From an uncultured Oscillospiraceae bacterium (GTDB taxonomy: Bacteria; Bacillota; Clostridia; Oscillospirales; Ruminococcaceae), in the NCBI GenBank assembly GCA_910584715.1, contig CAJUAN010000044.1, forward strand, positions 1 to 17,604: a stretch of DNA of 17,604 bases, written 5' to 3'. Within the stretch, counting starts at the first letter, position 1; each line of letters begins with the position of its first letter. Of this stretch, positions 14,627 to 17,604 are shown piece after piece. Below the pieces are notes generated by a model. That model was not told where the DNA came from, made no database searches, and saw only the letters and a list, made by a program, of their open reading frames with translations. Position numbers and translations under genes: made by a program.

Positions 14627-14655
14627 ATAATATAACTTTTGCGCGGAAAAATCAA
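14627..14655 (-). promoter_or_regulatory. Promoter of the small membrane protein gene
   Basis: On the minus strand: TTGATT (14655-14650), 17 bases, TATTAT (14632-14627), then 7 bases to the ATG at 14619. The -35 falls within the loop of a GCGCGG/CCGCGC stem (14641-14646 with 14663-14668). Confidence 0.6.
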
Positions 14656-14695
14656 GCGAATGCCGCGCCTTTTAACTTCCGGTTAAAGGCTTTAT

Positions 14696-15784
14696 TTAAG
14701 TACGACCGCGCAGACGGGTCATAAGTCGGTCGCAGGCGCTTTGAATTTTTGCGCCCAGCGCGTTGACGCCGCGCTCCGCCGTGAAGCGGTAAACCGTCGC
14801 CGCGGCGACGCTTGCGGCAAATAAAATTGCCGCAAGCGTCAGTATTGCCGGTATAAAATATGCTTTTCCGTAATTAAGGACGAACAGGTCGTACCACTTC
14901 GGTTGGATAAGCTCCGCAAAAAGATTGTTGCGGTGGATTATATAAATCAACAGCGATAGCGACGAGAGATAATTTATGCTTCTGTTGAAATAGATTTTCG
15001 TGTTTACGAGGTTGAACAGCGATAAGGCAAAAAGTATTAAAACAGGGTTGTTTATATGGAAATAGGTAGTCGTCCTGCTTTGGAAGTGGTCGAAGTGCAG
15101 TCCAAGCGCGTTTACGGCAGCTTTCATTATGACGTACAGCGCCGCGCAGCTTACGCATACCGCGACGTTCAGTCTTTTGGACCTTACAAGCGCCCCGCCG
15201 TAATATTTGAAGTACGCCACGAGGAAATATATATTGACAAAACAAATAAACTTATTTATCCCGGGCGCGTTCCCCGTAAAAAACAGCAGTATGCTGCAAT
15301 GGAAAAACAGCAATCCCGCCGCCAAGGCAAGCCGCTTTTTGTCCAATACCTCTATTATGGTATTGAAAACGGGGTGCAACAGGTAAAATATTATATAATA
15401 TGTTATAAACCAGTTATTTTGAAAGGTTGTGGGGAAGCACTGCCTGACTACGGTCATAGGCGAAAGCTTGTACCCAAGCGCAAGTATGATTACAAGATAT
15501 ATGACCGAAATTATAAGCACGTTAAGTATAATTGCGAAAACCTTGCCCGCCTTTACCTTTTTGCCGTCCAGCAGAAAGTAAGAGGAGCAAACAATGAAAA
15601 TGACGTCGCCTATAAGCCCCAGACCCGAAATAAGTCCTACGGCGAAAAACGCGGGGTTTGCCGTGGCGAAGCCGTCGGTAAACGTCTGTCCGTCGGGGAA
15701 AGTATACATTTCCGGCACGGAGTGACACAATACGACAAAAACCACCGCCATTATTTTAATCCATTCTATACTCGAGTTTCTCAT
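14696..15784 (-). CDS. Acyltransferase-3 family membrane protein
   Basis: A 362-residue polytopic membrane protein with about ten predicted helices. The N-terminal signature SSIEWIKIMAVVFVVLCHS ends in the conserved His21 of the acyltransferase-3 family. FIVCSSYFLLDGKK (63-76) matches the usual SGYFL region, and NNWFITYYIIFYLLHPVFN is the typical W-x3-YY segment. The family transfers acyl groups such as acetyl to surface sugars, peptidoglycan or lipids at the membrane; the acceptor cannot be told from sequence. There is no C-terminal SGNH domain as in OatA. AAAGGAAG about 5 bases before the ATG supports the start. The C-terminal tail (TAERGVNALGAKIQSACDRLMTRLRGRT) is basic and cytoplasmic. 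It is divergent from the gene at 15932. No clear terminator precedes the next gene on this strand, so read-through is possible. Confidence 0.88.
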   Translation of the reverse strand: MRNSSIEWIKIMAVVFVVLCHSVPEMYTFPDGQTFTDGFATANPAFFAVGLISGLGLIGDVIFIVCSSYFLLDGKKVKAGKVFAIILNVLIISVIYLVIILALGYKLSPMTVVRQCFPTTFQNNWFITYYIIFYLLHPVFNTIIEVLDKKRLALAAGLLFFHCSILLFFTGNAPGINKFICFVNIYFLVAYFKYYGGALVRSKRLNVAVCVSCAALYVIMKAAVNALGLHFDHFQSRTTTYFHINNPVLILFALSLFNLVNTKIYFNRSINYLSSLSLLIYIIHRNNLFAELIQPKWYDLFVLNYGKAYFIPAILTLAAILFAASVAAATVYRFTAERGVNALGAKIQSACDRLMTRLRGRT

Positions 15785-15817
15785 ATTCTTCCTTTGCGGA
15801 GTTGCTTTTATATTGTT

Positions 15818-15846
15818 ATAATATAATATCGCCGATAAAAAATCAA
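15818..15846 (-). promoter_or_regulatory. Promoter of the acyltransferase gene
   Basis: On the minus strand: TTGATT (15846-15841), 17 bases, TATTAT (15823-15818). Both hexamers and the spacing are the same as at 14655-14627. The predicted start near 15811 gives a leader of about 26 bases including the ribosome site. Confidence 0.65.
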
Positions 15847-15872
15847 GTTAAACGCGCAAAGCTTTCAAAAGC

Positions 15873-15901
15873 TTGAACTTGCGGTTTTCCTGTGCTATAC
15901 T
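15873..15901 (+). promoter_or_regulatory. Promoter of the HEAT-like protein gene
   Basis: TTGAAC at 15873-15878, 17 bases, TATACT at 15896-15901 with an extended -10 TG. Immediately upstream, two AAGCTT palindromes separated by four bases (15859-15874) overlap the -35; they could be an operator in this divergent region. Confidence 0.6.
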
Positions 15902-15931
15902 TTTACAGATTATAAACAAGGGGGCATTAAC

Positions 15932-16783
15932 ATGCAAAGCGACCGGCGCAACGATAAAAAGAAATACCGCGGTTTGGACGATTTCAGCCATGCGCTTAAA
16001 TATGTGGACGACGAAGATATAGAAAACGCCGTAAAATCGGGCGAGCCTTTACGCACCGAAATTATTATGGCGATGGGGCAGACCTACGACGAAAAATATC
16101 TGCCGAATTTATATAAGGCGCTTTACGATGAAAACCACGTCCGCAGACAGGACGCGCGTTTGAGCATAATGACGATTAACGGCAAAAAAGGTTTTGCGGA
16201 GCTTAAAAAGAATTGGCTCAGCCTCGAAGATCCCGACGGAACGTCGAGCGAAAAAGCCGTATGCGAAGCAATTATCATGAGAATCGAAAAGGGTGTGGAC
16301 TATATGTTGGCGCAGCTTTTATCCGACGACACGCGCGATGCTCTCAAATTCTGCATAGCTGCGTATAACGGTTGGGGTTACAGGTTGGATTCCGACGATA
16401 TCCGGCTTCGGCACGGCGTCATAAGGGCCATTATAGATAAAAGCATCAAATGGCATGAAAAGCCCGACTCGTTAGACGTGAGGGACTGGCTGGAATCGTG
16501 TTATGACGATTTGGGCTTTTCCGCGGTAGAATACTCGGACGCGCTTTCCGAAATAAGCGACGGGCTGAGCGCCGACATAGTGCAGACGGTAAAGGACACT
16601 GTGGAAAGACGCAGGGCAAGTACCGAAATAAAAAGAACGATTGCGAAAATGACGACTGGCATGCGCAGGGAATACGTGCTTGAAATTCTGTTGTTTTTAA
16701 AGGACAGAGTGTGTGGCTGCGCAAAAAGCGAATTCAGGCGGGCGTTGAAGTTTTTCAAAATTACGGAAGACGACCTGATTTAA
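15932..16783 (+). CDS. Hypothetical alpha-helical (HEAT-repeat-like) protein
   Basis: A 283-residue soluble protein with no signal or membrane segment. The segment 38-90 (EPLRTEIIMAMGQTYDEKYLPNLYKALYDENHVRRQDARLSIMTI and following) reads like HEAT repeats: paired helices, with an inter-repeat pattern resembling that of phycobilin-lyase-type HEAT proteins. A second helical pair follows at about 105-145. The C-terminal part (200-283) is charged and helical, with a CGC pair near residue 261. I do not recognise a family or active site; a scaffold or protein-binding role is a guess. AAGGGGGC about 8 bases upstream supports the ATG. It has its own promoter and is the last protein gene before the rRNA operon; no intrinsic terminator is visible after its stop. 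Confidence 0.75.
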   Translation: MQSDRRNDKKKYRGLDDFSHALKYVDDEDIENAVKSGEPLRTEIIMAMGQTYDEKYLPNLYKALYDENHVRRQDARLSIMTINGKKGFAELKKNWLSLEDPDGTSSEKAVCEAIIMRIEKGVDYMLAQLLSDDTRDALKFCIAAYNGWGYRLDSDDIRLRHGVIRAIIDKSIKWHEKPDSLDVRDWLESCYDDLGFSAVEYSDALSEISDGLSADIVQTVKDTVERRRASTEIKRTIAKMTTGMRREYVLEILLFLKDRVCGCAKSEFRRALKFFKITEDDLI

Positions 16784-16862
16784 AGCCGGAATGAATAAAA
16801 TTAACCAAAAATGTCAAAAATTAACCGTATGGCGGCAGCCGCAAAAAAATTTGAATTAACGC

Positions 16863-16892
16863 TTGACATCATATATATTATTATGGTAATGT
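16863..16892 (+). promoter_or_regulatory. Candidate rRNA promoter P1
   Basis: A perfect TTGACA at 16863-16868, then an 18-base spacer and TAATGT at 16887-16892. The -10 is a weak match, so this is less certain than P2. Confidence 0.45.
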
Positions 16893-16925
16893 AGGTAAGC
16901 TTGCCGCGCGAGACGGCTTAACGAC

Positions 16926-16982
16926 AAAAACAGTTGAAAAACGACAAAAAAACTTTAAAAAAATATGAAAAAAGTTTGAAAA
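16926..16982 (+). promoter_or_regulatory. Phased A-tracts upstream of rRNA promoter P2
   Basis: Six runs of 4-7 A lie at 16926-16930, 16937-16941, 16946-16952, 16957-16963, 16968-16973 and 16979-16982. Their centres are 10-11 bases apart, matching the helical turn, so the DNA should be curved. The last tract ends six bases before the P2 -35, where UP-element contacts with RNA polymerase alpha subunits would fall. Confidence 0.7.
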
Positions 16983-16987
16983 TTCGT

Positions 16988-17016
16988 TTGACAATTGTAT
17001 TTTCATATGTTATTAT
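16988..17016 (+). promoter_or_regulatory. Strong rRNA promoter P2
   Basis: TTGACA at 16988-16993, exactly 17 bases, TATTAT at 17011-17016 with TG one base upstream (extended -10). Predicted start near 17023. Confidence 0.85.
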
Positions 17017-17022
17017 AGACAA

Positions 17023-17218
17023 GCTCGCAAGTGAGCGCCGTGTTTTTTCACGGTTTTACGAAGCTTAAAAATTGAATAGAAGGAAACGATTTTTTATAAT
17101 AGTTTCTGTCAATTAACTTTGAAGTACATTAGTACCACAAAGCAAAGTCAGCAAAGATAAATGACTTAAATAGTCGAGATAGAGCCACGGTTACTTCGGT
17201 AATCGGTTTTATACAATT
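17023..17218 (+). ncRNA. rRNA operon leader (structured)
   Basis: About 195 bases from the predicted P2 start to mature 16S. Three hairpins are readable. GCTC/GAGC lies at the predicted 5' end (17023-17036). CCGTG/CACGG (17038-17053) has a six-T loop and is followed by TTTT. A 7-bp stem closed by a cUUCGg tetraloop (17188-17205) is followed by GTTTT. The last two look like weak terminators, so they may be processing or antitermination signals. No clear boxA was found. Confidence 0.6.

Positions 17219-17604
<386 letters not shown>

Noticed and set aside
15056..15826. 256-codon plus-strand frame opposite the acyltransferase gene
   Set aside because: The minus-strand frame has clear acyltransferase-3 motifs, membrane helices and a ribosome site; the plus-strand product is a charged, motif-free antisense translation.
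16820..16850. Terminator after the HEAT-like gene (GCGG/CCGC stem near 16832)
   Set aside because: The stem is only four pairs and is followed by A rather than T residues.

Overview
This 17.6 kb window looks like chromosomal DNA of a Firmicute, most likely a gut-type Clostridia. The start of a 16S rRNA gene lies at the right end. Promoters are sigma-A-like, and most genes carry an AAAGGAG-type Shine-Dalgarno. The gene content is typical of Clostridia: a DUF1858 redox protein, an NlpC/P60 lipoprotein and adjacent type IIA topoisomerase subunits. The intergenic gaps hold interspersed GC-rich hairpin repeats. A Christensenellales-like origin is only an impression; the 386 bases of 16S would settle it by comparison.

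Layout. 1-2868: three translationally coupled genes of uncertain function (136-2334), flanked on both sides by hairpin repeats. They resemble a phage head-tail connector, a beta-propeller protein and a small helical protein. A purine-rich GGAGNN tract follows. 2869-4428: a two-gene RNA-modification operon (SAM methyltransferase, RluA-type pseudouridine synthase) whose promoter implies a leaderless mRNA. 4447-7495: a repeat cluster, then an 858-residue membrane-anchored surface protein and a strong terminator. 7597-12605: another repeat cluster, then a ParE/GyrB-type and a ParC/GyrA-type subunit separated by one base. The A subunit lacks the gyrase-specific GyrA box, so topoisomerase IV is favoured. 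12622-13006: a repeat cluster. 13052-14272: a DUF1858 protein and an SH3-NlpC/P60 lipoprotein, each with its own promoter. 14331-15784, minus strand: a two-TM small protein and an acyltransferase-3 membrane protein, which share the same promoter signature (TTGATT, 17 bp, TATTAT). 15873-16783: a divergent gene for a HEAT-like alpha-helical protein. 16863-17604: an rRNA operon start with two candidate promoters, phased A-tracts, a structured leader and partial 16S.

The genes cover RNA modification, chromosome topology, envelope and cell-wall functions and ribosome synthesis. The most unusual material is (a) the modular hairpin repeats, whose stems are kept paired by compensatory changes and one of which has a constant tandem G.A mismatch; (b) the repeat-bounded phage-like gene trio; (c) two genes with promoters placed for leaderless transcripts; and (d) the large surface protein, whose promoter is either upstream of a repeat leader or partly made by a repeat edge. 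No CRISPR array, tRNA gene, transposase gene or complete insertion sequence was seen.
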